A DNA stretch of 64,000 nucleotides, taken from the NCBI GenBank assembly GCA_964483155.1, contig CAZAAC010000006.1:12266-76265 (forward strand). Direction: 5' to 3'. Shown piece after piece: positions 47,661 to 55,973 of this stretch. The stretch is from JAAYYM01 sp964483155 (lineage in GTDB: Bacteria; Bacillota; Clostridia; Lachnospirales; Lachnospiraceae). The notes beneath the pieces are model-generated. The model saw only the letters and a list, made by a program, of their open reading frames with translations. It was not told where the DNA came from and did no database searches. How positions within the stretch are numbered: position 1 is the stretch's first letter; every line of letters begins with the position of its first letter. Both the position numbers and the translations under genes were made by a program.

Positions 47661-48413
47661 CTAAGCATGCGTATCCTCCGCCATAAGCTTTACTTTAGTA
47701 TTTCTTTTTAAATATTCCTTCAATCTTTTCTCAGCATTTCTACGTCTGGCATAACGAAATAGTTTACTCTCATCAATCGTGTATCTTGAAAATATCTCTT
47801 CATATATTTCAGAGTACTCGCTCTTTTCCACTAGCGTAAAAATTAATTTATTGCATACCATATCCACAAGAAGCTTTTCTATCGAAACAAGGTGTTCATT
47901 ATCTTTATTCACAGGTGCTTCTGTTATTAAATTAGATACAATAATTGTATTTTTTCCCGTATAAAGATTGAAAACATCTTCATTCGGTTTCAAAAGCACA
48001 TTTCCATTGTACTTGTCTCGCAGGAATTCATATACGGAATCCTCTAACATACTTTCAACTTCAATAAAGACAATATTATGTGCTATCTGATGATTCACAA
48101 AATAATTAAACTGAATAGCTTCCCATGCCTGAAATTTCATCATAGGATATTCCTCAGACAATTGTATTACAACTTTACTCATATACTCTGAAGGTTGATA
48201 TGCATAATTTTTTAAATTTTGATTTTCTACTAATGAACAGTATTGATTTCTTCCTACCCTTGCAATCAGCCCAGCATCAATTAATTGTCTTACAAGCCAT
48301 GAAGCTGATGAATCTTTAATTTCAATGCTGAAATCACGAACAATTTTCACAATTTCTTCTTTAGTCACACATTGCTTATCCGGTATCGCATATACAATTT
48401 TTTTATAATCCAT
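47661..48413 (-). CDS. AbiEi-type antitoxin/transcriptional repressor
   Basis: 250 residues. An N-terminal winged helix (TKEEIVKIVRDF... SASWLVRQLIDAGLIARVGRNQY, residues 17-58) is followed by a C-terminal AbiEi-like domain (about 70-230) with WEAIQFNYFVNHQIA and KLLVDMVCNKLI. AbiEi proteins repress their own promoter and neutralise the AbiEii toxin; AbiE loci abort phage infection. The gene looks intact, unlike its partner. Two direct repeats with internal dyads lie just upstream and are likely operators. The DUF6577-type subfamily label is possible but uncertain. Confidence 0.75.
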   Translation of the reverse strand: MDYKKIVYAIPDKQCVTKEEIVKIVRDFSIEIKDSSASWLVRQLIDAGLIARVGRNQYCSLVENQNLKNYAYQPSEYMSKVVIQLSEEYPMMKFQAWEAIQFNYFVNHQIAHNIVFIEVESMLEDSVYEFLRDKYNGNVLLKPNEDVFNLYTGKNTIIVSNLITEAPVNKDNEHLVSIEKLLVDMVCNKLIFTLVEKSEYSEIYEEIFSRYTIDESKLFRYARRRNAEKRLKEYLKRNTKVKLMAEDTHA

Positions 48414-48427
48414 TATCTATCACCTCA

Positions 48428-48544
48428 TTCGTTTTCGGCATTTTTTTGTTTATTGCCTATATTTAATATTATACTAGGCTAGCTGTAACTAATCAACTTC
48501 GTTTTCGGCAATTTTTTAATTATTTGCCAAAAATGAAGTTGATT
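48428..48544. repeat. Operator-like direct repeats and a 21-base dyad upstream of the AbiEi gene
   Basis: TTCGTTTTCGGCA followed by a T-rich stretch and TTGCC occurs twice, at 48428-48457 and 48498-48528. Each copy is itself a dyad (GGCA...TGCC). The second lies inside a larger inverted repeat: 48491-48511 pairs with 48524-48544 over 21 bases with two mismatches and a 12-base loop. AbiEi proteins are known to bind inverted repeats in their own promoters, so these are likely autoregulatory sites. Confidence 0.7.
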
Positions 48545-48635
48545 ATATCTTTCTTCATTCGAAACACGTCTGTTGTCACAAACAGCAAAGTAGGTACTGC
48601 ATCTAGAGACTATTATCAGAGGCTATAATTTGGTA

Positions 48636-48664
48636 TTGATATCAGAACATTTGTTTGCTATACT
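48636..48664 (+). promoter_or_regulatory. Promoter with LexA-like box in the spacer
   Basis: TTGATA (48636-48641), 17-base spacer, TATACT (48659-48664). The spacer holds GAACATTTGTTT (48645-48656), one mismatch from the Gram-positive SOS box GAACN4GTTC. It lies about 38 bases before the Y-family polymerase start, a typical arrangement for LexA repression. Confidence 0.7.
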
Positions 48665-48701
48665 TTTTATAGATCCACAATCCAGACACTGGAGGTATCC
48701 T

Positions 48702-49970
48702 ATGGGAAGTAAAATATATCTATGTATTGATTTAAAATCATTTTATGCTTCCGTAGAATGTGCTGAACGGAAGCTCGATCCAATGACTACTAATTTAGTC
48801 GTCGCTGATCCTGAACGAGCGAAGGGCACTATCTGTCTCGCTATCTCACCTTCCATGAAAGCGCTTGGTGTGAAAAACCGTTGTCGTGTATTTGAGATTC
48901 CGGCAAATTTAAATTATATTATGGCTCCACCACGTATGCAGCTCTATATCAATTACTCTGCCGAAATTTACGGGATTTATCTGAAATACATTTCAAAGGA
49001 GGATATTCACGTTTATTCCATCGATGAGGCTTTTATTGATGTGACTGATTACCTGGACCTTTATAAAATGTCTGCCAAAGAACTTGCCATCACTATGATG
49101 AATCGCATCAAGGATACACTGGGCATCACTGCAACCTGTGGTATCGGAACAAACCTATATCTCGCAAAAATTGCACTGGATATCACGGCAAAACATGTTT
49201 CCGATCATATTGGTTATTTAGATGAAGCTCTCTACCAACAGATGCTCTGGCACCACCAGCCATTAACCGACTTTTGGAGAATCGGTCGTGGAACCGCAAA
49301 ACGTCTTTCTTCTAATGGCATGATAGATATGTATGATATTGCCCATGCTGATGAAAAGACTCTTTACAGGATTTTTGGCATTGATGCAGAATATTTAATT
49401 GACCATGCCTGGGGTAGAGAGCCTACTACCATTTCGGAAATCAAAAATTATAAGGTGCAGACGCATTCCATTTCTAATGGTCAGGTTCTTTTTCGTGACT
49501 ATAACTTTGATGAAGGTCTGCTCATTGTAAAAGAAATGGTTGATCTCATGTGCCTCGACCTTGTTGATAAAGGACTCGTCACCCATTCTTTGTCACTTTA
49601 TGTCGGGTACTCTAAAGAAACCGCAGTCTCTTCCAGAGGAACTACGACAATGACTGTTACCACTAATTCAAATCGCATCATTACACGTCACTATGTCGAA
49701 CTATATCAACGTGTCGTAAATAGAATTTCTCCTATCCGCAGAATCAGTGTCTCTGCAAATGATGTGGTCGACGAAGTCTATGAACAGTATGATCTCTTTA
49801 CGAATACTGCGGATTTAGAGCGAGATCGTAACCTACAGCTTGCTGTTTTGAAAATCAAAGGGAAATATGGGAAAAATGCAATCTTACGTGGTATGAACTT
49901 TGAAGAAGGTGCTACCACAAGAGACAGAAACAGACAGATCGGAGGACATAAAAGTGGCGTATCATCCTAA
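48702..49970 (+). CDS. Y-family DNA polymerase (UvrX/YqjW-UmuC type)
   Basis: About 422 residues. Catalytic carboxylates are present in YLCIDLKSFYASVE (residue about 8) and YSIDEAFIDV (about 110). The thumb region with helix-hairpin-helix (FWRIGRGTAKRL near 210) and the little finger domain follow. It copies damaged DNA with low fidelity. ATG 48702 was chosen with GGAGG 6 bases upstream. The adjacent YolD gene overlaps its end by 17 bases, as for B. subtilis YqjW-YqjX. The promoter carries a LexA-like box, so SOS induction is likely. Such pairs often lie on mobile elements, and this one borders the accessory island. Confidence 0.93.
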   Translation: MGSKIYLCIDLKSFYASVECAERKLDPMTTNLVVADPERAKGTICLAISPSMKALGVKNRCRVFEIPANLNYIMAPPRMQLYINYSAEIYGIYLKYISKEDIHVYSIDEAFIDVTDYLDLYKMSAKELAITMMNRIKDTLGITATCGIGTNLYLAKIALDITAKHVSDHIGYLDEALYQQMLWHHQPLTDFWRIGRGTAKRLSSNGMIDMYDIAHADEKTLYRIFGIDAEYLIDHAWGREPTTISEIKNYKVQTHSISNGQVLFRDYNFDEGLLIVKEMVDLMCLDLVDKGLVTHSLSLYVGYSKETAVSSRGTTTMTVTTNSNRIITRHYVELYQRVVNRISPIRRISVSANDVVDEVYEQYDLFTNTADLERDRNLQLAVLKIKGKYGKNAILRGMNFEEGATTRDRNRQIGGHKSGVSS

Positions 49971-50298
49971 AACTGACAGAGCCAAGCTCTTTGCACCTTT
50001 TGATGCACTCAGAGGCTTACGAGAGGCTCTACGTGAAAAAGAACGAATCATTGTTCCTAAAATTGATTTATCCGAAGAAATGAAAGACGAATTAGACCGC
50101 AAATTAAATGAAGTTTCTCTTCGTGACATCATAACCATCGTCTATTATGATCAGTCGGAGTATGTAAAACTGACAGGCATGGTTGCTAAGATTTCTCCAA
50201 CCAGCCAAATCATTCAGATTGTAGATAAAAAGATACTATTTAAGGATATTGTTGCTATTCAAGTTCAGGAAATTCATAGTCTTCATCATTTAAATTAG
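49954..50298 (+). CDS. YolD-like protein
   Basis: 114 residues from GTG 49954, which has GGAGG 8 bases before it; this overlaps the polymerase gene by 17 bases in another frame. The YolD signature is at the start: HPKTDRAKLFAPFDALRGLREAL split over residues 4-27, then KERIIVPKIDL and a beta-rich C-terminal domain ending in IHSLHHLN. YolD proteins are proposed to act like UmuD, assisting the Y-family polymerase. Confidence 0.88.
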   Translation: MAYHPKTDRAKLFAPFDALRGLREALREKERIIVPKIDLSEEMKDELDRKLNEVSLRDIITIVYYDQSEYVKLTGMVAKISPTSQIIQIVDKKILFKDIVAIQVQEIHSLHHLN

Positions 50299-51380
50299 GG
50301 GGCTGTATCTTTCATAGATTTCTTTTTTGCTGCCAACTCCCCTAAATGATCTTCCCGTATCGATGATGGTAAACCAATCACAATTGAAAAATAGTATTTG
50401 CACCAATTACTAAATAATCGTAAGATATTTTAATTATTTATTCTGATTAGAGTTCTTTAATTACTTTTAGTGTTTTGACGTTTGTATCTTTCTCCCTATC
50501 AATAATATATTTAGTTGGAGATTCATTTATGTACATTTCAAAAATGATTCCCTATTGTTTTATTGGAAATTTTGATATTTTTTTCTTAAATCTACTAAAT
50601 CAACTCTTTCGTTCAAGACAATTTCTTTAAAAAATTCTAGGTGGTAAATACATCCCAAATTATATTTCAAATCATATACCTCTCGTGAGGTGTGACGTAA
50701 GTAAATGTCAAATAACCTGTCATCTATCCAGAGCCTTCAAAAAAAGGAATAATGGTTGAATAAGTTTGAAAAGATTCCATCTACTTTTTCAACTAATTTC
50801 GAAGGACGAACTGCGTAATTTATACAAGGAAAAGATGAATTATTTCAAACTGTGCTGGGCTGCATCTATAGTCTTGACTCCTTCAGAAAATTGCAAGCCC
50901 CTAGGCCCGTAAGGCATTTTAATAGCCTTGAATATCTTTCTCCTGTCACCCGTACCACTTCTGCGAATAGCTGTGTGATTGCTCCAGCAATAAGGTTTAT
51001 CTTGTCCTTGCTAATTTCACCAGATGATCTGATTATCCTCTTAGAGATAATTAATTCTGTAGATACTATCATAATAGCCTTTGTTATTAAATTATTATGT
51101 TTATGAAGTTGTTTATATCTTTCTACTTATGCCTTTTATTATGGACAAATCGATTATTGACACTCTATATATTGACCAATAACTTTACAAACTGGCGCAA
51201 AATCACTATTTTGTTCACAAATTGTATTATTTGTAATTATAGGGTTTTGTAAACTAATTGCTCTTGCGTTTTTGTATGCCGATTTACCTTTAAATAGGAT
51301 AAAAGCTACTATATATAGTGTTTTTTATTAGTGCATAATAAATAACGCATTTATATTGCAACTTGTACAACTTATATGTA
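50299..51380. other. Degraded intergenic stretch, about 1.1 kb
   Basis: No intact gene is convincing. Immediately after yolD, TTAGGGG (near 50296) and CCCCTAA (near 50340) form a loose long-range dyad. A decayed coding remnant occupies 50447-50844 on the minus strand (separate entry). A 68-codon minus-strand frame at 50866-51072 with a weak AAAGG site encodes ISKDKINLIAGAITQLFAEV and similar sequence that I cannot place; it may be another fragment. From 51120 on the DNA is very AT-rich and appears non-coding. Confidence 0.6.
50447..50844 (-). pseudogene. Decayed protein-coding remnant
   Basis: On the minus strand one frame reads about 85 codons (begins SSFPCINYAVRPSKLVEKVD, later RLWIDDRLFDIYLRHTSREV and LEFFKEIVLNERVDLVDLRK) with one in-frame TGA, then near 50560 the reading shifts by a base (with a TAG close to the shift) into IIFEMYINESPTKYIDREKD and ends at TAA 50447. 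The composition looks like real protein, but at least two nonsense changes and a frameshift break it. Family not recognised. Confidence 0.5.
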
Positions 51381-51409
51381 TTGACAAACTACTTTTTTAA
51401 GTGTACTAT
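51381..51409 (+). promoter_or_regulatory. Near-consensus sigma-A promoter of the small-HTH operon
   Basis: Perfect TTGACA (51381-51386), exact 17-base spacer, TACTAT (51404-51409), about 40 bases before the first gene. It is the strongest -35 of the plus-strand promoters in the window, so the operon is probably expressed well unless repressed. Confidence 0.8.
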
Positions 51410-51448
51410 GATTATAAAAAATTCCAAAATATGGAGGTGCAAAGATTT

Positions 51449-51817
51449 ATGGAACAAAATAACGACCTAAGTGTTCTGGTTTTGCTTGCCAGTCACATTC
51501 TCTCTGAATTGGAACTACTTACTTCTGGTACCAAGGCAATAGCTATAAATCGTTTCCAAAGCGATTTTTTAGCAACGGAGCAACAGCGCAAAATTTATGA
51601 GGCTATTGATGGCGAAAGAGATTCGCAAGTTATAGCCGATGTGACTGGGGCTTCATTACGATCTGTTCAGATTCTTATAAAAGACTTGACAGAAAAAGAT
51701 TTGATTAATGTTGTAAAAAATGCAAGGTCGAAAATTCCAAACAAAGCTACTGCAAAAATAGCTACATATTATGCAAGACTTGATATTGAAAGTGCCGGAG
51801 GTAAAATCAATGAGTGA
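51449..51817 (+). CDS. Small winged-helix-like protein 1 of a five-gene operon
   Basis: 122 residues. N-terminal hydrophobic/amphipathic helix (VLVLLASHILSELELL, 9-24), then FLATEQQRKIYEAIDGERDS near 40-59 and a helix-turn-helix-like region QVIADVTGASLRSVQILIKD near 60-79, ending in a basic wing. The same layout recurs in the next two genes. GGAGG lies about 11 bases before ATG 51449, the only reasonable start. It overlaps gene 2 by 8 bases. No known family recognised; nucleic-acid binding is inferred. Confidence 0.7.
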   Translation: MEQNNDLSVLVLLASHILSELELLTSGTKAIAINRFQSDFLATEQQRKIYEAIDGERDSQVIADVTGASLRSVQILIKDLTEKDLINVVKNARSKIPNKATAKIATYYARLDIESAGGKINE

Positions 51818-52145
51818 TGTACGTAGTCTCGAAGAAATGTTTTTCGAATTTTTTAAAATATATAAATTTATTAATCACTCTCAGGTAGTTAACACACTGA
51901 ATATAGAACTCAGTGATGATATAAAAAAGAAAATTTATGAACTTTCTGATGGGAGTCGATCAACCCGTGATATTAAAAAACTTGTTGGTATAACGCCTCC
52001 TACAATAACAGGCTATTGGAAACAATGGGCATTAAAGGGAATTGTTTTACCTGCACAGCGAAAAGGAAGATTTAAGGCCACATTTGATTTGAGCGAGTAC
52101 GGACTATCAGCATTAGATACTACAGAACAAGGAGATGAAGAATAA
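51810..52145 (+). CDS. Small winged-helix-like protein 2
   Basis: 111 residues from ATG 51810 (GGAGG with 8-base spacing). LSDDIKKKIYELSDGSRSTR near 35-54 matches the LATEQQRKIYEAIDG block of gene 1, followed by the helix-turn-helix-like DIKKLVGITPPTITGYWKQW and a basic wing (AQRKGRFKATF), then an acidic tail (DTTEQGDEE). It overlaps the next start as TAATG, so translation is coupled. Function unknown. Confidence 0.7.
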   Translation: MSDVRSLEEMFFEFFKIYKFINHSQVVNTLNIELSDDIKKKIYELSDGSRSTRDIKKLVGITPPTITGYWKQWALKGIVLPAQRKGRFKATFDLSEYGLSALDTTEQGDEE

Positions 52146-52450
52146 TGGATGATATTTATGCAAAGCAGATACTTGACGAACTTTCTCAAATCCGTAGACT
52201 GTTGACAATACTTTCACAGGACAAGCTTCAAAGCTTCAATGAAAGCATAGAGAAAAAATACTTGACTACTGAGCAGCGTCGTCAAATGTATGACATGTTC
52301 GATGGCGAAAATTCCTATAAAACTATCGCTGATACAGTTAAGATTTCATCAGAGGGTGTTCGTAAATTTGCTATCCAGCTTGAACAGGTTGGGCTTGTTG
52401 AATTTGTCGCAATTAATGGAAAAGCAAAAAATCCAAAGAGAATTTTTTAG
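52145..52450 (+). CDS. Small winged-helix-like protein 3
   Basis: 101 residues. N-terminal helix DDIYAKQILDELSQIRRLLT, then LTTEQRRQMYDMFDGENSYK near 40-59 and IADTVKISSEGVRKFAIQLE near 61-80, ending in a basic tail (GKAKNPKRIF). Clear paralogue of gene 1: the LTTEQ-R-x-Y-x-x-x-DG block is shared. Start ATG 52145 overlaps the previous stop. Function unknown. Confidence 0.7.
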   Translation: MDDIYAKQILDELSQIRRLLTILSQDKLQSFNESIEKKYLTTEQRRQMYDMFDGENSYKTIADTVKISSEGVRKFAIQLEQVGLVEFVAINGKAKNPKRIF

Positions 52451-52461
52451 GGAGGTAGCTC

Positions 52462-52872
52462 ATGAATGAAATTGCAAGGGAAGAATTTCAAAAAGTTGTA
52501 AGTGACCTTGTATTAGTTAAAAATGATGTTAATATAATAAAAGCAAATACACAAATAAATGCAAATCTGTTGTCATTATTACATAGTGATGATATCTCTG
52601 CTATTGTTTTTAACATTGCAAATTCCCCACGTTTATGCAAGGCACTTATGATATGTAAAAATCCCACTTCTGCTAAAGAGCTTTGTAAACGTCTAGGAGT
52701 TTTACCGCCAAATATTCGAAAACAAGTCATAAATAAGCTTGTTGACAGTTCCTTGCTTACTGTTGGAGAAACGCGGGGAAACAGTGATTTATATGTGCGT
52801 GTAGCATATCTTGATTTAATAAACTTTGATAGACTGGCTAAAAAGAAGTATCCAGATTTAAAGGAGATATAG
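52462..52872 (+). CDS. Small winged-helix-like protein 4 (divergent)
   Basis: 136 residues. N-terminal predicted coiled coil (EFQKVVSDLVLVKNDVNIIK) then LHSDDISAIVFNIANSPRLC near 40-59, and a winged helix with SAKELCKRLGVLPPNIRKQV near 70-89 and INKLVDSSLLTVGETRGNSD. It lacks the DG block of genes 1-3 but keeps the same order of helix, helix-turn-helix and wing. AGGGAGG precedes ATG 52462. It lies one base before the membrane protein start. Confidence 0.68.
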   Translation: MNEIAREEFQKVVSDLVLVKNDVNIIKANTQINANLLSLLHSDDISAIVFNIANSPRLCKALMICKNPTSAKELCKRLGVLPPNIRKQVINKLVDSSLLTVGETRGNSDLYVRVAYLDLINFDRLAKKKYPDLKEI

Positions 52873-52873
52873 C

Positions 52874-53557
52874 ATGAATATCATCTTAATTTTCGCTTGG
52901 TCCTTATTTCTCTGTGCTGTTGCAACCCTAATTATTATTACATTTCCAGCCTCCTTTGCACGAGATGTTATAAAAAAGGGCATGCAAAAAATACAAAAGA
53001 TGTTTATTTGTATCGATATTATAGTATTAATTATGATAGGTCTTACAAATAATCCACCTAATCTTGCCCTCGATGTTTTTTTTGAACTACCTCATATTGA
53101 TACTAAAGTTGCATTGATGCTCATTCCGGCTGTTGCGTGTGTAATTTTCTCGATATTCTTATACTATCCCTCCGTCATATTTTTGGTTAAATCCAATCTT
53201 GATGATAAAAAAACGATCGATAAACTAATAATGCTGTTATTTCGTTGTGCATACGGTGAAAATGACAATCGGAAAAACTTATTGTCTGAATTAGATTTAT
53301 TTTGTAACAATCATGAGCAATTCGTTAGTCAATACGGACTAGATGTATATATCAAGGAGTATAAAAGTCATGCGACTTCTATTTCCTCCAAACCACCACT
53401 AGAACTGATAAAACATGTGTTGGATAGGATCGCTCAAGCGAAATATGATATAGATAACTATAAACCTACACCTTTTCCTAATATAGGATTGATTTTATCA
53501 TTCTTGTTTTCTACGGTTTTGACGGTTCTTTTATCCATCGTTACTATTAACTCCTAA
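52874..53557 (+). CDS. Four-helix membrane protein ending the small-HTH operon
   Basis: 227 residues: membrane helices at about 3-24, 42-60, 77-103 and 203-224, with a cytoplasmic domain of about 100 residues between the third and fourth (DDKKTIDKLIMLLF..., LDLFCNNHEQFVSQYG). No catalytic motif recognised. AAGGAG precedes ATG 52874, immediately after gene 4. The position as the last gene after four putative nucleic-acid-binding proteins is what one sees for membrane effectors or sensors in defence and signalling modules, an inference only. Confidence 0.68.
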   Translation: MNIILIFAWSLFLCAVATLIIITFPASFARDVIKKGMQKIQKMFICIDIIVLIMIGLTNNPPNLALDVFFELPHIDTKVALMLIPAVACVIFSIFLYYPSVIFLVKSNLDDKKTIDKLIMLLFRCAYGENDNRKNLLSELDLFCNNHEQFVSQYGLDVYIKEYKSHATSISSKPPLELIKHVLDRIAQAKYDIDNYKPTPFPNIGLILSFLFSTVLTVLLSIVTINS

Positions 53558-53845
53558 TGACGCCCGCGGCGCCTAAATAGTGCCAAAGGCTCAAAACTAT
53601 GTTGTATAATGATAGATAAACTATCTCAAGATATGAGAAAAAGGCCTTATTTATTAGGCCTTCCAGCGTAATGATATAAAGGCTATAAAGCAAAAAATGG
53701 CTTTAATAAGCCTTTCACTCCCATCAAAATCGTGGAAAATTGAAACTGTTCCACATCTTCTACTTAGCTATGTTTTTGAAATTACTTTATCATTCATATT
53801 GGTATTCTATTAAGTGATTTTTATTTTCATACATCTTTGTTTGAT
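53558..53845. other. Intergenic stretch with three hairpins
   Basis: AAGGCCT/AGGCCTT (53641-53662, 8-base loop, T-rich tail on the minus strand), AAAGGCT/AGCCTTT (53678-53715, with inner AAAGC/GCTTT pairing) and GTGGAA/TTCCAC (53732-53754). The first could terminate minus-strand transcription. No gene seen. Confidence 0.45.
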
Positions 53846-54150
53846 TTATATATCCACATGGAATATGTATTTAATTGGATTTTGATTGCCTTTCAGAAAT
53901 AAGTCTTCAACCATTTTATTACCATAATTCTTTTGTATACTCTCATCTGCAATTCTTCCTACAAACTCACAACATCCAACGACTTTTTCTACTGCATCAT
54001 CGCTATGTTTGAAATTATGTATGGTAGAATATGCAGATAGCCAAGCAACAATCTAATATACTTCTAATACAATACCATCGCAGACTGAAAAAGCATTTTT
54101 TGCTCTATTCGTTTGGTCACAGTCAAAATTGACTTTCCTGTAACTTTTTG
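53846..54150 (-). pseudogene. Coding remnant cut by the IS21 element
   Basis: Minus strand reading ends at TAA 53846. It contains protein-like sequence (AKNAFSVCDGIVLEVY, then a TAG, then IVAWLSAYSTIHNFKHSDDA, VEKVVGCCEFVGRIADESIQ, MVEDLFLKGNQNPIKYIFHV). Upstream it runs into the left end of the IS21 remnant near 54165, which appears to have removed its start. The family is not recognised. Confidence 0.5.
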
Positions 54151-54177
54151 TCTTCTCATATTGATTATTCTTGCCAC

Positions 54178-54240
54178 ATCCGGACAGCGTTCTCGTATTA
54201 TGCGGACAAGATTCTTGTATGATCCAGACAGTAAATGACA
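54178..54240 (+). repeat. Tandem terminal repeats at the left end of the IS21 element
   Basis: Three units of about 21 bases follow one another: CATCCGGACAGCGTTCTCG, TTATGCGGACAAGATTCTTG and TGATCCAGACAGTAAATGAC, sharing a (C/G)GGACA-type core. Multiple terminal repeats recognised by the transposase are typical of IS21-family ends. No matching right end was found. Confidence 0.55.
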
Positions 54241-54293
54241 TCTCAAATTACTTATCTTAAAATGGTTGTAATACATTTTAAGGAGGATACGAA

Positions 54294-55661
54294 ATGAGGT
54301 GCTTGGGTGTAATGAAAATAACTGAAATACTTAGGCTCATCGAGATGGGAGGTCTTACATTCCGTCAAATCGGTGAAAATATTGGCTGTTCCAAGACAAC
54401 AGTCCGTGAAATTAATAAACGTTGTAGGGAGTGTGGTCTGACTTATGATGACGCCAAAGAAATGACCACCGAAGAGATGAATGTTCTTATTTATCCTGAT
54501 TTATTTGGACGCAAGCCTGTAAAAGAAGAACCTGATTGGAAAGAAGTTCATGCAAGGTTACAAAGCAGCAAACGAATAAATCTGCAGTATCTATGGGAAT
54601 AATATCGCACGACTAATCCCGATGGATTAAGTTATAGTCGATTCTGCTATCGTTACAATCATTGGAAAGACAGAAATGGTAAGACAGCCGTATTCCCATA
54701 GAAAAGAGGACCCGGAAAAGAACTCTTTATTGACTGGATAGGCGATACCCTAGATTGTGTGATTGATGCAACAACAGGCGAAGTGATAAAAGCATATTTT
54801 TTTGTTACTACATTGGGTGAAAGTTCTTATCCCTTTGTGGAAGCTTTTCCTGATATGACACAAATCAATTGGCTTCAGGGACATATTGATGCCTTCCAAT
54901 GGTATGGTACCCTGCCGAGGATACTGGTTCCTGATAATTGCAAGACATCTACCATAAAAGCAAAGTTCTACGATCCTACCATTAACGCAGGCTATCTGGA
55001 TTTATTCAGGCACTACGAGGTTGCAATTATACCTGCCCGAGTACGTAAGCCCCGTGATAAACCGTCCGTAGAATCCGGTGTGGGCCGGCTTGAAACATGG
55101 CTGCTTGAATGGCTAAAATCAAGAACTTATTTTAGTTTTGCAGCATTAAATAATGATATATGGGAACGGATGCAGGAATTATCGCAACGTCTATTTCAAA
55201 AAAGGGAAGGTTCCCGCGAAAGCCTGTATGATATATTCGATAAACCGATGATGTGTCCACATCCGAATGCAAGATTTGAAGTCTTTGAAACAAATCTGAT
55301 TGCCCATGTGCCAAGCAATTATCATGTAGAATGGGATGGCTTTTATTATTTGGTTCCCTATCAGTATCACAAAGAACCAGTTAAGATGCATATCTATGCA
55401 AAAACTGTAGCTATCTTTAATCAAAACAGGGAACGGATTGCACTTCATGAAAGAAGATATAGTGGCAAGCGTTATGTTACCATTACAGAACATATGCCAA
55501 TAAATCATCAGTATCAGAAACAGTTTAACAATTATGATGGCACTTACTACCGGCTGCGTGCGAATCAGATAGGAACCGATACATTCCATGTAGTCGATAA
55601 GATGCTTACTGTGTCTCCTATTGAAGAACAGGGATATCGTTCCTGTATTGCAAAGGTCTAG
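54294..55661 (+). pseudogene. istA: IS21-family transposase istA, broken
   Basis: One frame carries an N-terminal helix-turn-helix (EMGGLTFRQIGENIGCSKTT, residues about 18-37) and a DDE integrase core: FIDWIGD, VPDNCKTS and KPSVESGVGRLE supply the Asp-Asp-Glu. Two in-frame stops interrupt it: TAA at about 54600 and TAG at about 54700. The reading ends at 55661 before the usual C-terminal region, and no istB ATPase gene follows, so the element is dead. AAGGAGG precedes ATG 54294. Confidence 0.85.
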
Positions 55662-55973
55662 GTGTTTCGAAACAACCTTTTTATCTATGCCCGTTATATA
55701 TATTTACATATAGACCTGTTCGCGAAAAAACAATTCAACAAATAAGTGTTATGCTATTTGTTCCAGGCTATCTTCTCTTATATATTCGGCATCAATATAC
55801 TGGTTTTTTTATCTCAATAATTTCCATTCTGCAGTTCACCAACCTAATCTATTTATAGCTATTTGAGAACAATATAACTTCATGAATACTTAATTTTTTA
55901 GGTGAAATGTTAGTTACGTGTTTGTTCTCCGCTACTACATATTAAGCTATAACCATTCTATAACAAATGAAAA
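55662..55973. other. Non-coding stretch after the IS21 remnant
   Basis: AT-rich; no gene, no IS right end, no istB. A very short minus-strand protein-like stretch (YIDAEYIREDSLEQIA, near 55753-55805) may be a fragment. Otherwise nothing seen. Confidence 0.5.

Noticed and set aside
47040..48413. CRISPR array or other repeat-based defence array in the island
   Set aside because: No regularly spaced repeats with spacers were seen anywhere in the window; the repeats near 48428-48544 are only two copies.
50852..51106. 84-codon plus-strand frame in the degraded stretch
   Set aside because: No ribosome site, and the opposite strand has an equally long frame with a slightly better site; neither resembles a known protein.
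55191..55589. 132-codon minus-strand frame inside istA
   Set aside because: It is antisense to a clear transposase core; composition is that of a shadow frame.
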